64,000 nucleotides of DNA from positions 12,960,109 to 13,024,108 of the forward strand of contig NC_088325.1 in NCBI RefSeq assembly GCF_910592395.1, in the 5' to 3' direction. The position numbers were made by a program, and so were the translations under genes. The notes beneath the pieces are model-generated. The model did not search any database, was not told the DNA's origin, and saw only the letters and a program-made list of their open reading frames with translations. The stretch is from Lineus longissimus (taxonomy: Eukaryota; Nemertea; Pilidiophora; Heteronemertea; Lineidae). Positions 17,374-29,597 of the stretch are shown piece by piece. Position 1 is the stretch's first letter, and each line of letters opens with the position of its first letter.

Positions 17374-17575
17374 GACTTTAGCCTGTTTTGATATACAATT
17401 TATTGGTCTACAGATGAATTACTGTCAACGCTCTTAAAAAATATCGACTAATAGTTTATATTCAAGCATACCACCTCACAATACCGCGCCGGGGTATGGC
17501 TAGTGGAGCAAAACAAGGCCAATCACTTTCCGGAAACGATGTTATAATTGTTCATGGACCAGTTCTGAAATCATA

Positions 17576-17627
17576 ATGTTGTTCATTCTCATTATAGCCG
17601 TCACTTTATCATGTTTACCAGGCATTT
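17576..17627 (+). CDS. copy 3 exon 1: signal peptide
   Basis: [17 protein letters not shown] followed by a TGTAAGT donor at 17628, phase 1. Hydrophobic core of about ten residues. Confidence 0.72.
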
Positions 17628-17899
17628 GTAAGTAGCCGATTTTTACTTGGTACTCGAGCAGTGTAAATTATCTAGTAGAGTGGTTCCTGTTTGACCTGTC
17701 AAAATGAAAGAAGTTTGCAATTGGATACAGTTTAGAGGTTTATCAGGGCATTGTGTGAAAAACTTTGCAGTAAAGGTTTTTAGAAAACCCTCACTTTTGT
17801 TCCTTTTGAACATGTTCTGTTGTGACCTCTGGTCTAGCTAATGATCGATGATCGATGATCGATGCTGATGGTGACGGTGACGGCGACGGCGACGACGAC

Positions 17900-17932
<33 letters not shown>

Positions 17933-20900
17933 CGGATGATGATGATGTTGACGATGACGATGATGGTGATGATGATGATGATTATTATGATGATACATGT
18001 ACGTGTTTCAGTTTATACACGGAACGCTCAATTTTCAATTGCTTTTATTACAGCTTCCACGCAGGCGCTTGTAGTGCGATTAAGCGGAATAACCAAAAGA
18101 GATGGTGAAATCAGTGGACTGTTAGATGTCCGGTACCGTGGAAAGTGGGGACATATATGTTATTACACCTTTCATTCATCCGATGCAAGAGTAGCATGTC
18201 GGCAGTTAGGATATCTGTAAGTAGACAGACAGTATAAGCAAGGTTCCAGAAGAAACAAGAAACATATTATTCTCTTATCATGTCCGATAAATAAGCTCCA
18301 ATATCTCATCAGCTTTTAAGAGCTTCTATCTAACACACAATCTTAATAATACCTCCATGATGATAAGTACCCCTAATTTAGTGATCTGCACGAGCCGCAG
18401 AAAATCTCTAAAATTCTATATTTTTTCATCAACTCGATATCAAATACTTATGTTATAATGCATGTAATTAATTGTAGGTAGCAATCAATTTGTTTCCATT
18501 TAGGGATGGTTCCTATCAGAGGTATCCCACAGTTGGGCAGAAGGAAGGACTATTTCGATATATATCTTGCAGTTACACAATGTCAAGACTCGATGAATGC
18601 TACATAAGTGAAGGCACGCACCAGTGCCTACTTGCTTCATTAATAGCGTTGAGGTGCAGGGTTAACACAGGTACGGTACTAGACTGCTCCATCTGCCTTC
18701 TTGATTCTCATATTCTGAACGGATTGCGTCACGATGAAATCGAAACGCTGCCACGGTGTCTACAACCTCAGGGCCCAGTTAGTCAAAACAATTTTGCTAC
18801 CAACGCTGGCGTTAAAAAGGGTAACTCGTGTCAAATTTCACCATATAATGTTTTAGCTGTTTTTGACAAATGACTACGTCACTTTCTCATAAATCGGTAA
18901 GGTTTTCGAATCGAAATGCACATTTTCTAGAAATTGATGGTTTAATCCCGCCCGGACGGCTCGCTTCGATGCCGTTTTCGTTGATGACGTCACAACATGA
19001 ACATTTTCGCGGTCGCGGTGGTTTACATTCAGCGATTTTATAATAAATCTAATCAAAAATGGAAAATTTGAGCTTTACCTTTGTGATCAACAATTAAAAA
19101 CGGACGTATTTCCGCAAAGTTGTAAATCACATCATAGTATCACGTTTAACTTGATTTGGCATCATCTCCTTCAGTTAAGCCCTTAGCCGTAACGCCAAGT
19201 CAAGTAAACGCCAGCATTAGTGACAAACTTGCTTTGAACATCTGGCGCCTGGGTGTAAATTGTGAACAAATCAATCTCAATGCTACCTTTCCCCTAAGCT
19301 CTTCCCTTAATAAAATGCCTTTACGGGCGTCAGTCGGTATGAAAGCAATTGATGTCTCAAGTCAGCGCGAGTTTCTGATTAAAACCCTATATCACATGCC
19401 CTATTACAGCAGGACGAATCTAGCACTGAACTGCTGGTCGCGCGAAAGCCCCTTTAATGAGCATCGTTATTTTTTTTAAACTCCATTTTAGCACTGGAAG
19501 GTATGTTCAATGCAACACTTCTCGGAAGCACCGGCCACACTGGAATACTTGAGGTCACATCTGAAGATGGTAAAAAGGCTGCAGTGTGCTTTGGCTCGCC
19601 GCTGAACGACACGTCGATTGGCAAGACCACCTGTGGGCAAATGGGTTATAGGTACGCCCGCCTGGCCCTTCAAATTGTAGTTATCAGATTAGATTGATAG
19701 GTTGCTAAACTCACATTAAGATCAGTAAAAGTGCATTTGGCGTTGTACTTCTTCCAGAAATGACCAGATAGATACAACCATTAGACCGTGCTTTCACGTT
19801 CAGAGAAAGAAAGTCTTCTCTGAACGTGAAAGCACAGTCAATGCGTTCATCCATTCCAATTGATGATTTTAAATACACCATTTGACTTTCAATTTTTCAG
19901 TGACATATTTACTGCATTAGTTACAAATCAAGATTCCTATAAAGGCAATAGGTTTGTGTCCGTTTTCTGTAATGGAACTCAGCCAACATTAGCCTCATGT
20001 TCTATGACTGTCATGACAAATTGCCCATCAACGAAAATCTTGGGACTCGCCTGCAAGCTCAATATGAGTGAGTATGTGAATCAACGCAAGTGAAATAACG
20101 TGATACAAAGCCTTTGTTTGAATGTATATTAGTCATACATTGATAGAATGCTTCCGAATATAACCTTACTTTTAGTTCGTTCGTTAATAAAACGGGTAAA
20201 ATGTGCGTTTCTAGATCCATTTTCCGGCACAGGTTTACTGATGGTGCACATCAGCTCTGCCAAGGCCATTTTGTGTCGGGCAGATAAGATGCTTTGCCTC
20301 AAATTCGTAGCATTGAATGTTCATTTTAAAAGTTTCTTCCAGCGAGACAGCAAGGATTCGATCTCCGTCTCTCCCCTATTGACAGCTCACCAAGTAACGG
20401 GACAGTGGAAGTGTACACGTATGGTAACTGGGGAGTCATCTGCGACACTGGATGGGACATGAAAGCAGCTCAGGTTGTATGTCGACAGCTTGGATTCAGG
20501 TAGGTATTTGGCACCTCAGTTTGTAGAATTCAGTGCTGTGCCAAGTCGAGTTAACTGACTGTTATGTTGGCCATATGAAACACAGTTACCCTGCACATGG
20601 ATACATTCGCAAGGGTAAATATTGAGATTTATGTGTCGAAATGGGTAACTTGTCAAAAAAGGAGTAAAAGTAAAACTTTGCGGCAGCTGGTTCCACAGTT
20701 TTGGAGCAGCTACCGCATTGGAACGACCACAAAGAGTCAGGGACTTGAACCGAGGAACCTCAAGGAACATCGCAGATCCTGATCTAAGGCTTTGGCGATC
20801 GATCCTTCTTAACTGAATCATGGATCTGAGATATACTGGAGCCTCCCCAGTCAAGCACTTGAACACCAAGAGCAGAATCTTGTGCCGGATTCTGAGCTTG

Positions 20901-23900
20901 ACTGGTTGCCATTGCAGGTACAAACCAGGAATAGGAGGGATAGACACAGTTCTCGCCATTTGTTGAACATATCTTGGCCAACCTGTGTGTACAAGTGTTT
21001 AAATAATGATTTCCCATTTGTATAGGTATGCTGCTAATGCTACAAAGGATGCCTTGTTCGGTCAAGGTACTGCGCTAGTTTTCTGGATCAATGTCCAGTG
21101 TAGCGGGGATGAGCAGAGTCTTGCAGAGTGTAAGCATGATGTGGCATTCGAGAAAGGCGTCTGTCACTCCGTCAATGCCTCAGGAGTGGTGTGCAGCAAG
21201 GAGAGGCGTAAGTATAGGGTTTTAATTGTGTTGCTAACAGGCAAATGGATTTAACATTTTTAAGTTCAAACAAGTATTGGAAAAGCTGTCATTCTAAAAG
21301 AAATTTACCCGTAGGACAGCAGAGTAGTTACGGCATATAAATATATATCACAGAAATACCCGATACTAAACAAGTTAAGGGTGATGATGTAGGTCTAGCT
21401 CCCTGTGCTGCCAATGGACTTTGAAGTAATGTTCATCACCGCCGCAATGGGTGTGCGTGTCGCAACTGCCATCTCTTCCCCTCTTGCTTTTCAGTGCCGT
21501 CCATCAATATTTGTTCGAATAGACATTATACTCTAGCCACCGGCGTCACATTCATTCGATCTCCAAATTACCCCGGAAGTTTCAAGTATACTATTGGTGC
21601 TGCCTGCTACGTCGATCTCACATCACCTTCCAATTTTACAATCTACACCCACAACAAGATGTTTCGGAACACTGAATTTCTATCGTTTATCACAAATACC
21701 GTCACCGACACATTCTACGGCGACGACACTGCGCAAAAGGTGATGACGTACAACACGAACAGAATGACCATCAAGTTTCAAGCAAATATCTGGACAGGAG
21801 ATATGAAACTGAACATTCGAGTGACAGGTAAGTGTCAGTCCCTCATCAATAATGTTCTGCTGCCATATGTATCATCAAACTCGCCCCGTGCCGAAATTAA
21901 AAATGAATTGATCAATTGTCGCCAGCTTGGATATCAGCATCCTGAGATTCAGGGTTTTGACAATCCTACGTCATAAACTGTGTCGCCAGTTCAGATTGTA
22001 AATCTTATTCAGGCCGAATAAGTGCTACTTTCTCTCATAAAACGTTTTATTTTATTAATAGATAACAAAATATGAGATAGATAAATAGATTTATAGATCA
22101 AATTTGACACTTACTAGTGGATTTTAAGATGATTGTACGGAGAACTACAAACGCAGCGTAGGGCATCGCGGGTTTTGTGGTGGTGCGATAGCCTCACAGC
22201 AATAAGAAAGATTCTTTCCTGAGCTACATCCGCGGTACTGCTTTTCAAGATGGTGGCAACGTACTTGTTCTGTAGGCGTTGTAAAGAACGAAATCAGCGC
22301 CTCTAGTGTCAAGATTGATGTATCATGTGTATAAACATACATCTTGGGGAATGATTGCAGCTCGCCACATATAGTGCCTTTCAATGTGTGCTACATATAC
22401 ATCATTTTGCGAGGCTGGCCTCTTTGGATGATGGTCGTAAGAATATTGTGGAATTGCTTTTTTTGTAAGACCAAACAATACTGTACCAGGCTGTCCTCAT
22501 GCATTTTTTATCAGCCCCATTTCGACCTATTCGGCCAATTATTCTCTCTAAAGGGAATATGATGGCACTGCACATGGTCACAGTGGTTGCATTTACTATA
22601 ATTGTTATAAATGTACATCTGAGCTGATTAATTGCTGAGTGAATACTGATACATTTGCGATGCTTCTTGTTTCGTCTTCTACAGTACCGCAGCCAGACCC
22701 CGTCACGACACCAGTGTCAGTGTCAGTTCCAGCAACAACACCGACAACGCCAGCAACGGTAGCAACGGTAACACCACGGGCACTAGGTGAATCTCGAGGC
22801 AAGTTTCAGAATGATGTAGAAGGGATTTTAGTGCCTCTGATAGAAAGAGTCAGGCAAAGCTGTTTACTTTAAGACAAGTTGATCACCAGGGAAACCAATC
22901 ATGAAGCGCTTATAAACATGGAGAGTTCTGTCGGGAACTTATTTTCATTCATGAATCTGAGCAGTTTCGAGGACACCAGACGATGGCGTAGTACTAGACT
23001 TCATTTTTATCACACGAATAACATTACCATTTAGCGATATTGAAAAACGCTCGGAAACGGAACACTTAAAACCGTTACCCAGGCTGTGCATTCGGTAACT
23101 GCTTCTCTTCCGTCTGTTTACTATTGTCTTGTTCGTCTCTAAAACAGGTACCGCTAGTGGTGCAATTGGTGGAGTCGTCGGGTCGCTGATTATCATCGCT
23201 ATCGTGGTTATCCTGGGGATTAGCCTGTGGTAAGCAAGAACGACTCGTTTTAGTAAAATAGTAGCTCGGAGAAAGTACTCTTTCTTCATCGAGAAATCGG
23301 GGCCGAAGCTCGAAGGATTTCGATTATCAGTAGGAGCATGTATATGTGAGGCTAATCGAGCAACATTGCGATTTTTATAAGTTTTATCAAACTAATTCAT
23401 ATTTTTCTCTTGATTGTACTTTCCTGAAGACTGTTTTGTAAGTTAATTAATAGGAAATAGGGAATCACTATGTGCTTGCTCAATATCAGACTGATAGTGT
23501 GCTTGCTTTCCACATAATTTGTGGTATTTAAGCAGAATGCCATTTGACATATTCCATGCGACCGGTTTCCCGTTAAATAGTGGTTGATATACGTACGTAC
23601 CAATACTACCACGAAGTAATCATTCCCATTTCCATATACTGGATGCTGAAATAACTTCTCACGACCGCCCTTGACTTTACAGGAAAAAGGGATTCATTCA
23701 CTTTGGCAAGTGGAACGAAGAGTACAAGATAGAGTCCGATGCAGCCCCCACTCAAGACGAAGCGACCACTGAAGAACCTACAGACATCTACGAGGACCTT
23801 CCGAACAGTCAAGCCACTGTCAATAAGGAACCAATTTACGTGAATAGCGCTTTTCTGCGGGACAGCCTAAGCGAAACTGCCGCAGATAATTCCAGTAATC

Positions 23901-24097
23901 CTGGTCCTGTTGTGTTCACATACGAAGACTTGAGGAGGAATGAGATCTCGGATGACAGCACGGCTCGGGCGGAAGCCGTCCAAGAGGATACTGATGTGAA
24001 CAGCGACATTGTGGGAGAATCTCCGTACGCGAAGCTTGATGACGTTAACAGTTCAGTTTATCTTGATTTGCGTCAGCTAAGCGCAGAGAAATTTTAG
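17576..24097 (+). CDS. SRCR-CUB transmembrane receptor copy 3, complete
   Basis: Gene-level entry. Exons: 17576-17627, 18054-18216, 18504-18670, 19492-19651, 19901-20067, 20343-20499, 21026-21207, 21495-21827, 22685-22786, 23148-23229, 23683-24097; sum 1980 nt, 659 aa plus stop. Residues: signal peptide 1-17, SRCR1 18-127, SRCR2 128-236, SRCR3 237-349, CUB-like 350-460, stalk 461-494, transmembrane 495-521, tail 522-659. Exon number and phases equal copy 2, but the protein has diverged strongly, so this is the oldest split of the three. All three SRCR domains keep six cysteines. The tail differs: YEDL twice, YVNS, and an ITAM-like SPYAKL-x7-YLDL with tyrosines near residues 637 and 648; the YENM of copies 1 and 2 is absent. 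Confidence 0.85.
17844..17990 (+). repeat. GAT/GAC trinucleotide microsatellite
   Basis: Runs of GATCGAT, GACGGC and (GAT)n inside intron 1 of copy 3. Confidence 0.8.
18054..18216 (+). CDS. copy 3 exon 2: SRCR domain 1, N-terminal half
   Basis: Acceptor after TTTTATTACAG, donor at 18217. [14 protein letters not shown] and VACRQLGYL. Confidence 0.8.
18504..18670 (+). CDS. copy 3 exon 3: SRCR domain 1, C-terminal half
   Basis: Acceptor after TTCCATTTAG, donor at 18671, phase 2-1. Cysteines in YISC, DEC, HQC and LRC. Confidence 0.75.
18816..19148 (+). repeat. dispersed repeat, copy A (intron of receptor copy 3)
   Basis: About 330 bp from AAAGGGTAACTCGTG to CATCATAGTATCAC. Present as reverse complement at 29231-29597. 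Ends are weakly inverted (AAAGGGTAACT versus AAAGTGATACT), MITE-like. Contains TGACGTCA. Confidence 0.75.
19492..19651 (+). CDS. copy 3 exon 4: SRCR domain 2, N-terminal half
   Basis: Acceptor after TCCATTTTAG, donor at 19652. Divergent SRCR half ([17 protein letters not shown]); it retains the Cys lost in copy 2. Confidence 0.75.
19789..19835. repeat. 20-bp perfect hairpin
   Basis: GTGCTTTCACGTTCAGAGAA and its exact reverse complement with a 7-base loop, in copy 3 intron 4. Confidence 0.8.
19901..20067 (+). CDS. copy 3 exon 5: SRCR domain 2, C-terminal half
   Basis: Acceptor after CAATTTTTCAG, donor at 20068, phase 2-1. Cysteines in VFC, ASC, TNC and LAC. Confidence 0.75.
20343..20499 (+). 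CDS. copy 3 exon 6: SRCR domain 3, N-terminal half
   Basis: Acceptor after TTTCTTCCAG, donor at 20500. [20 protein letters not shown] and VVCRQLGFR. Confidence 0.83.
20516..20930 (-). mobile_element. non-LTR retrotransposon fragment (reverse transcriptase C-terminus)
   Basis: A minus-strand frame carries [30 protein letters not shown] and [13 protein letters not shown], the familiar ending of CR1/L2/Jockey-type reverse transcriptases. Only this end is present, so it is a 5'-truncated dead copy in intron 6 of copy 3. Confidence 0.75.
21026..21207 (+). CDS. copy 3 exon 7: SRCR domain 3, C-terminal half
   Basis: Acceptor after TTTGTATAG, donor at 21208, phase 2-1. [22 protein letters not shown] and GVVC. 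Confidence 0.82.
21495..21827 (+). CDS. copy 3 exon 8: CUB-like domain
   Basis: Acceptor after TTGCTTTTCAG, donor at 21828, phase 1-1. [13 protein letters not shown] is the CUB signature. Only two cysteines remain, so at most the first CUB disulfide. Confidence 0.78.
22685..22786 (+). CDS. copy 3 exon 9: Pro/Thr/Val stalk
   Basis: Acceptor after TCTTCTACAG, donor at 22787, phase 1-1. Shorter than in copies 1 and 2 and richer in Pro and Val. Confidence 0.7.
23148..23229 (+). CDS. copy 3 exon 10: transmembrane helix
   Basis: Acceptor after CTCTAAAACAG, donor at 23230, phase 1-2. [19 protein letters not shown] forms the helix. Confidence 0.8.
23683..24097 (+). CDS. copy 3 exon 11: cytoplasmic tail
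   Basis: Acceptor after TTGACTTTACAG, stop TAG 24095-24097. Basic [10 protein letters not shown] at the membrane, then an acidic, tyrosine-containing tail: IYEDL, IYVNS, TYEDL and the paired YAKL-x7-YLDL at 24026-24070. Confidence 0.82.
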
Positions 24098-24301
24098 CCC
24101 ATATGATAAACGCGATCCGTCAGTCTATATATATATACGTGTGTGGTGAAATTGTAATCTATATTATTTAGAGTAATACATAGTGAAATTGGATGTCTGA
24201 TTGGATGCATGAGATTATTCATCCGAGAAGTAACGATGGCAGTCTTGGACTCGGTGTTCACCTGGGCATATTTACAAGGAGCTTAAAAGGAGGACAACAG
24301 A

Positions 24302-24307
24302 AATAAA
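24302..24307 (+). terminator. AATAAA polyadenylation signal, copy 3
   Basis: Hexamer about 205 bases after the stop of copy 3, in AGAAATAAAGG. Confidence 0.5.
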
Positions 24308-24720
24308 GGTTTTTGAACTTTTGAAAACTTGAAGGGTTTTTCGCCATCAGCAATATGCGCCCGGTGAAAGTACTTAAAATAATTTATAAAGTACAATTGT
24401 AATTGTATTCCGATGCAGTTTAATTCATAGTAAGGATACTGGCTCTTAGGAAAAATGTGTGACTACCAACATTTAAGGTACGAGGGCCCAATAGAGACAC
24501 AAACAAAAACTTTGTGATAGCCAAACTTGACGAGGATAAGACGTTAGATTTGATATGCGGGAACAATGCGAAGCACGCCTTCAGTGGACGTTACATAGCC
24601 GTAACCGTTATTGATCAAAACCTTGCAATTGTATATATTATTATTTACTACTACTGCTTGGAGAAATAAGAAGACAATATTGCTCCGAGGCCGAAAATGT
24701 ATAAATTCATGCGAATGATG

Positions 24721-24795
24721 AGTGAATAATACATTGTACATTATACATAGTACATTATACATTATACATAGTACATTATACATAGTACATTATTC
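24721..24795 (+). repeat. short tandem repeat
   Basis: Units of the form TACATTATACATAG repeat about five times. Confidence 0.75.
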
Positions 24796-25478
24796 TTAAG
24801 ATGCCGCACCCTTTCATGAAGAAGGACGAGTTGTTCCTATACGGGCTAAGGAGGGGTTTATTTGCCCGGTGCCTACATCGACGAATCGCATGCTCATTTT
24901 GCAAATCCAAATAATCCACTAGCCGATCATGACTGGCTATATCTTCTTCTCATGATGTACATTTAGTAACACAATAATAAAATTTGATATCTATTGATGA
25001 CAATTTCAACTCCGTTGCTTGATACGTTCGATCAATTGTTCACTTACTTAAGTGGCGGGAGCATGACGGTTAAAGCTATCAAAAGTGCGAGGGACCTTTA
25101 CCATGATTGTCTTCTGTCACTTGGAGCTTTAATCAAGTCTTCACCAAGTCCTGCTGCTGCACCATCTCGCTTTGCGTCAAGCCAATCGGTTGTTTGAAAC
25201 TGTGAATTTTAATTCAATGCCAAACGGGAAATACAGAAGGTAAGTTCAATTGTTAAATTACATAAATCACGAGGATTGGTGACAAGCCAATCCGAACAAT
25301 GTTTGATTTTTGTGATCCCATGGTGATCCCATGGTCTCAAATCAAAGGCAAATGCAGTTTATTCGCACGCTTATGCATAATTGATCGTTGTTACTACTTT
25401 TGCAGTTGTTCAAGCAGGCAGCAGGGGTAACAGCGTATTATGTAATCACCTGTCACCCCCTTCAATTGCGAATACGAC

Positions 25479-26057
25479 TATGGCTGGCGGGAGTGGACAA
25501 ATATCTGAATTAAGGGTCGGGATAAATCAGATATACCACGACTATACTCATAATAGCAGACAGCCAATCAGAGAGCTGAATTTCATGAATTATGGTGACC
25601 ATTAAATCTGAATTATACCACGACATAAATGAATCAACCCACGACTATAATCGTTTTAGACCCACGACTATATTCATAATAGCAGACAGCCAATCAGAGA
25701 GCCGAATTTATGGACGGAAGTGCGATTTATGGACGCCGGAAGTGCGATATATGGACGCCGGAAGTGCTATTTATGGCGTCCATATATCGCACTTCCGGCG
25801 TCCATAAATCGCACTTCTGTCCATAAATTCGGCTCTCTGATTGGCTGTCTGCTATTACGAATATAGTCGTGGGTCTAAAACGATTATAGTCGTGGGTTGA
25901 TTCATTTATGTCGTGGTATAATTCAGATTTAATGGTCACCATAATTCATGAAATGCGGGGGTCTGATTGGCTGTCTACTATTATGAATATAGTCGTGGTA
26001 TAAATCTGATTTATCCCGACCCTTAATTCAGATATTTGTCCACTCCCGCCAGCCATA
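25479..26057. mobile_element. 579-bp foldback transposon-like element
   Basis: Nearly the whole element is two inverted arms meeting around 25768. Ends TATGGCTGGCGGGAGTGG and its reverse complement; flanked by TACGAC at 25473-25478 and 26058-26063. The arms contain repeated CACGACTATA and GGACGCCGGAAGTGC blocks. No transposase. Confidence 0.8.
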
Positions 26058-26202
26058 TACGACAACCAAAAATAGTTACGTATGAACGAGGGCATACTCT
26101 AGACTTACCGTAAGACCGGTTGATTTCTTTGACAGATGTCGCCCACCCATTGTCCATCCCGACTGAAAAATGTTGAATGGCATCCTGTCCAGCGAAAATG
26201 CG

Positions 26203-26332
26203 GATAATGGGTGATATGAATAAAGACTAGCAAATGCTTTTATCTAAATCTGCATGTACATTTACACTAGGCATTCCTGTACAAAACCGGAGTAAAAGCA
26301 TTTGCTAGTCTTTATTCATATCACCCATTATC
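26203..26332. repeat. 40-bp perfect inverted repeat
   Basis: Arms 26203-26242 and 26293-26332 (GATAATGGGTGATATGAA...) are exact reverse complements with a 50-base spacer. Confidence 0.85.
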
Positions 26333-27601
26333 TAAGGTGGCTTGGCCTGCATATCCAGAAACGGTGTTAGATCGGTGAGTGTAGAGTATATTTTTTAACC
26401 GGTTGCGAACATATCAAATATTTGCACACAAAATAAATATCGGGCGACAACGAATTTCGTAGACCAAGGGGGCAAAATATCAGGAACGTGGGGAAGAGAT
26501 CAAAACATTTGGAAGTAATGTTTGACAGGTTACTGAAATGTTATTTTCAAATACATTGATCTCGCGACTTAATCTTCGGCTACTTCCAGTTGGGTGACCA
26601 AACTGCCTGAAGGTATTGGTTGTCTCGCTGAACACCGCGGGGCTGGAGCTAAAATTTACGCCAAAGCTGAGGCGTCTTACGGAGGTTTTTGGCGAAAGGA
26701 CAACTCCACCTGAGGTGGTTTGGTGAAATAACCCATTCCTGCAGATGGGTATTAATTTCGAAAACGCCTTAATATAAACCTTAAAATGTGATGCAAAATG
26801 TGCACTTAACTTCCCAAAAAGGCCTACCAACCCGCGGTGGTCAAAACGCTATATAATACATGTACATTGAAAACAGTGCCACATTGCAACAAGGCATTTC
26901 ATTTTTCATAAAGTACATGTAGGACTACATTCGCGCAACCCATAAGTGAAAAAGGCTGCTTCAGCGTCACAAGGTGTACTCTCACTCGCAGTATACCTGT
27001 CACTTGAACTATAAAATAAACCATTTATCTTACGTAAACAAAATTGCCTCTCACAGAAATCTTTAAGTTCAGGTCAAGTGTTAAATCGCCTACTCATCGC
27101 CATGAGCTCTCTTCAGTCTGGGTGTGGTCAAACAGTCAATTGACTTGAATTTCACTTAAGTGTGTCAACTTTCCAGTACAGTAGGAAAAAGGAATCCGAA
27201 TTCCTGGACTTTCCCGTCGCGCCCGCCTCCCTCCAACTCTCTCTGTGAAACGTGATGAAATAGAGATGTTCAGATTCTGATCTGTTTATGAGAACGAGAA
27301 TGGAAGTTCAAAGGTTCGTGGCTTGCTGGTAAGCTCTTTGCGATGCGGCCGGTTCGTTCTCCGCCAGTAAGTAAAATCTGAGGTAGAAACTGCCTTCTCG
27401 CAAGGCGCCTTGAATTAGAGATAGGAGTTTGGAAGTAAAGAGTGTCTCATAGGCAAAAAGGCTCGTCGGTCCTTTCAGCAGGGGTGACACTATAGTTAAA
27501 AAATTAAAAAAATTAATACAAAAGGCTAGATATCGCCGACCAGGTCGCCGAAAGCAGCTAAAATGATGTCAATGGATGGGCCGTAGACTTACAGCGTACT
27601 T

Positions 27602-27625
27602 CCATGAATAAATATTTATTCATGG
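27602..27625. repeat. 24-bp perfect palindrome
   Basis: CCATGAATAAAT followed by its reverse complement. Confidence 0.75.
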
Positions 27626-29230
27626 TACAATGTACTACGTAACTAAGCAGCTTAAAAACCTTTTGGCCTATTTTCGCTGTCCTGCCATTGTTGCCAAACA
27701 AGGGATTGGTAATGCACAGAAACCGGCTGAGGGTGCTTTGGCTGCCGCCATATGCTTTTTGAAATTGATATTGTACAAGGCTAAGTAATAATTAAACAAT
27801 GTTTCTCATCAGAAAATTTTGTCGAAATCAATGCTGGGGGGATTTTATTTAAATACGTTATTGATGGTACCGTTAGAGCCGACATATGCACGTCGTTGAA
27901 GGAGCAGGGGGAAATATGAATAATGATCGCTTTACTTCAGTTTTGTACATAAACGTCAACATTTACAAGCTTTTATCATAGCACTCATGCGGCATGTTAT
28001 GATGTAAAGGTTATATAGAACGATGGCAACATTCTAAATAATAAAAAACTTCAACAAAAATATTTTAGAGCGGCTTATTAAATCGAGGCGGGCGTTGACG
28101 AGAGCCAGTTTATACTAGTGTTTATTTTACCTGGCCTAATGAACAGTACCACCTCCAACTCGCCAAGCACTGGAATAGGCCCCGTATTTAGGCGATATTT
28201 CCCCGCATCGTCATCACATCAGAATTAGCAGGCTTGGATGCATTGTTCTGTGCGGAATAACGAAATTCTCGTTTTATGAATGTATTACGTATCACAACGT
28301 ACATTGCACGTCGAATTGGTGCATAACGCGTTGAATCCTTTTCTAACGAATGAATCTATTTTGGAATAGTTTGTCAATAAAAGAAATTATATTTTAAAAA
28401 AAGATATAATTTGTTGCTTTTCCAAAAATACCGGAAGAGGCATCGTAAATATATTTCTATTGGATTACGATTTTAGGGGGTAATCAACTGTGAGTAAAAA
28501 AAGGTTAAAAAGTGCTATTTTCGAATATTTCGTTTGAATGCGGAGTGTATTTAATCACGGAACATCTCTGAATCGGAGAATTTTGAAACACTGATAAGGA
28601 AGGATACGGCCAGAAAAAGGTAGGATATGCTATGGTTTTTATCAGGGTTAACGTATAGTTTTATGATAATATACATGTACAACGTATTACAGTTTAACTG
28701 TAAGTGCTAGCTGTTGCTCCGAGTTGTCAACGTAAAAATTAAAGGAGGCAACTATTTTCACACGTGGGTTAGTTGCCGTCCATCAATTTATCCTTATCGA
28801 CAGCCTATACAAACAATGCGGGGGGGGGGGGGGTGTGGCAAGGGCGGAATTAATTTGATATAAAATATGGAGAATTGGTGGGATAGCGTCAATGTGCGAA
28901 TATGGCAATTTCTTTTTAACCGCAATATCCTCCCTAGAGGTCAATGATGAGTAATTTGCCAGTGATTTGCGCGATCTGAGACCACGCCGAAAGAATTATT
29001 GTGCGGGTCTCTCTTCTACCATTCATTTTTATACTGTTAAAGAAAAATACTCAATGTGAGTTTCTCCAAGAATAATATTTGGTTGATATAAAAAATTACA
29101 TACCATCGAATATATCCATGTTACAGAGTTGTGATAAGAGCTTGATGTGATTCCATCACAAAGAGTCCATCCGACAAAAGAAATCATGCAATGAATTATT
29201 CACTCATGGCCTGGTGGAGTCTAACTCATT

Positions 29231-29597
29231 TAAAGTGATACTATGATGTGATTTACCACTTTGCGGAAATACGTCCGTTTTTAATTGTTGATCACAAATG
29301 TAAAGCTCAAATTTTCCATTTTTGATTAGATTTATTATAAAATCGCTGTTTTAATCGAATGTAAACCACCGCGACCGCGAAAATGTTCCTGTTGTGACGT
29401 CATCAACGAAAACGTCGTCGGCGTAGTGCAATTTCAACGGCATCGAAGCGAGCCGTCCGGGCGGGATTAAACCATCAATTTCTAGAAAATGTGCATTTCG
29501 ACTCGAAACCTTACCGATTTATGAGAAAGTGACGTAGTCATTTGTCAAAAACAGCTAAAACATTATATGGTGAAATTTGTCACGAGTTACCCTTTAA
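29231..29597 (-). repeat. dispersed repeat, copy B
   Basis: Inverted partner of 18816-19148, slightly longer owing to a small internal insertion around GTCGTCGGCGTAGTG. Confidence 0.75.

Larger units (their letters stand above)
14669..17575. other. copy 2 3' UTR and intergenic interval
   Basis: The 3' UTR resembles copy 1 up to about 15902. After that there is a minus-strand tRNA-derived SINE (about 16500-16720), a 13-C run at 16821-16833 and AT-rich sequence before copy 3. No gene seen. Confidence 0.6.

Noticed and set aside
20784-21065. Overlapping minus-strand frame next to the reverse transcriptase fragment
   Set aside because: Out-of-frame reading of the same retrotransposon remnant.
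26480-26830. Minus-strand 116-codon frame
   Set aside because: No recognisable domain, no splice partners, isolated in a repeat-rich interval.
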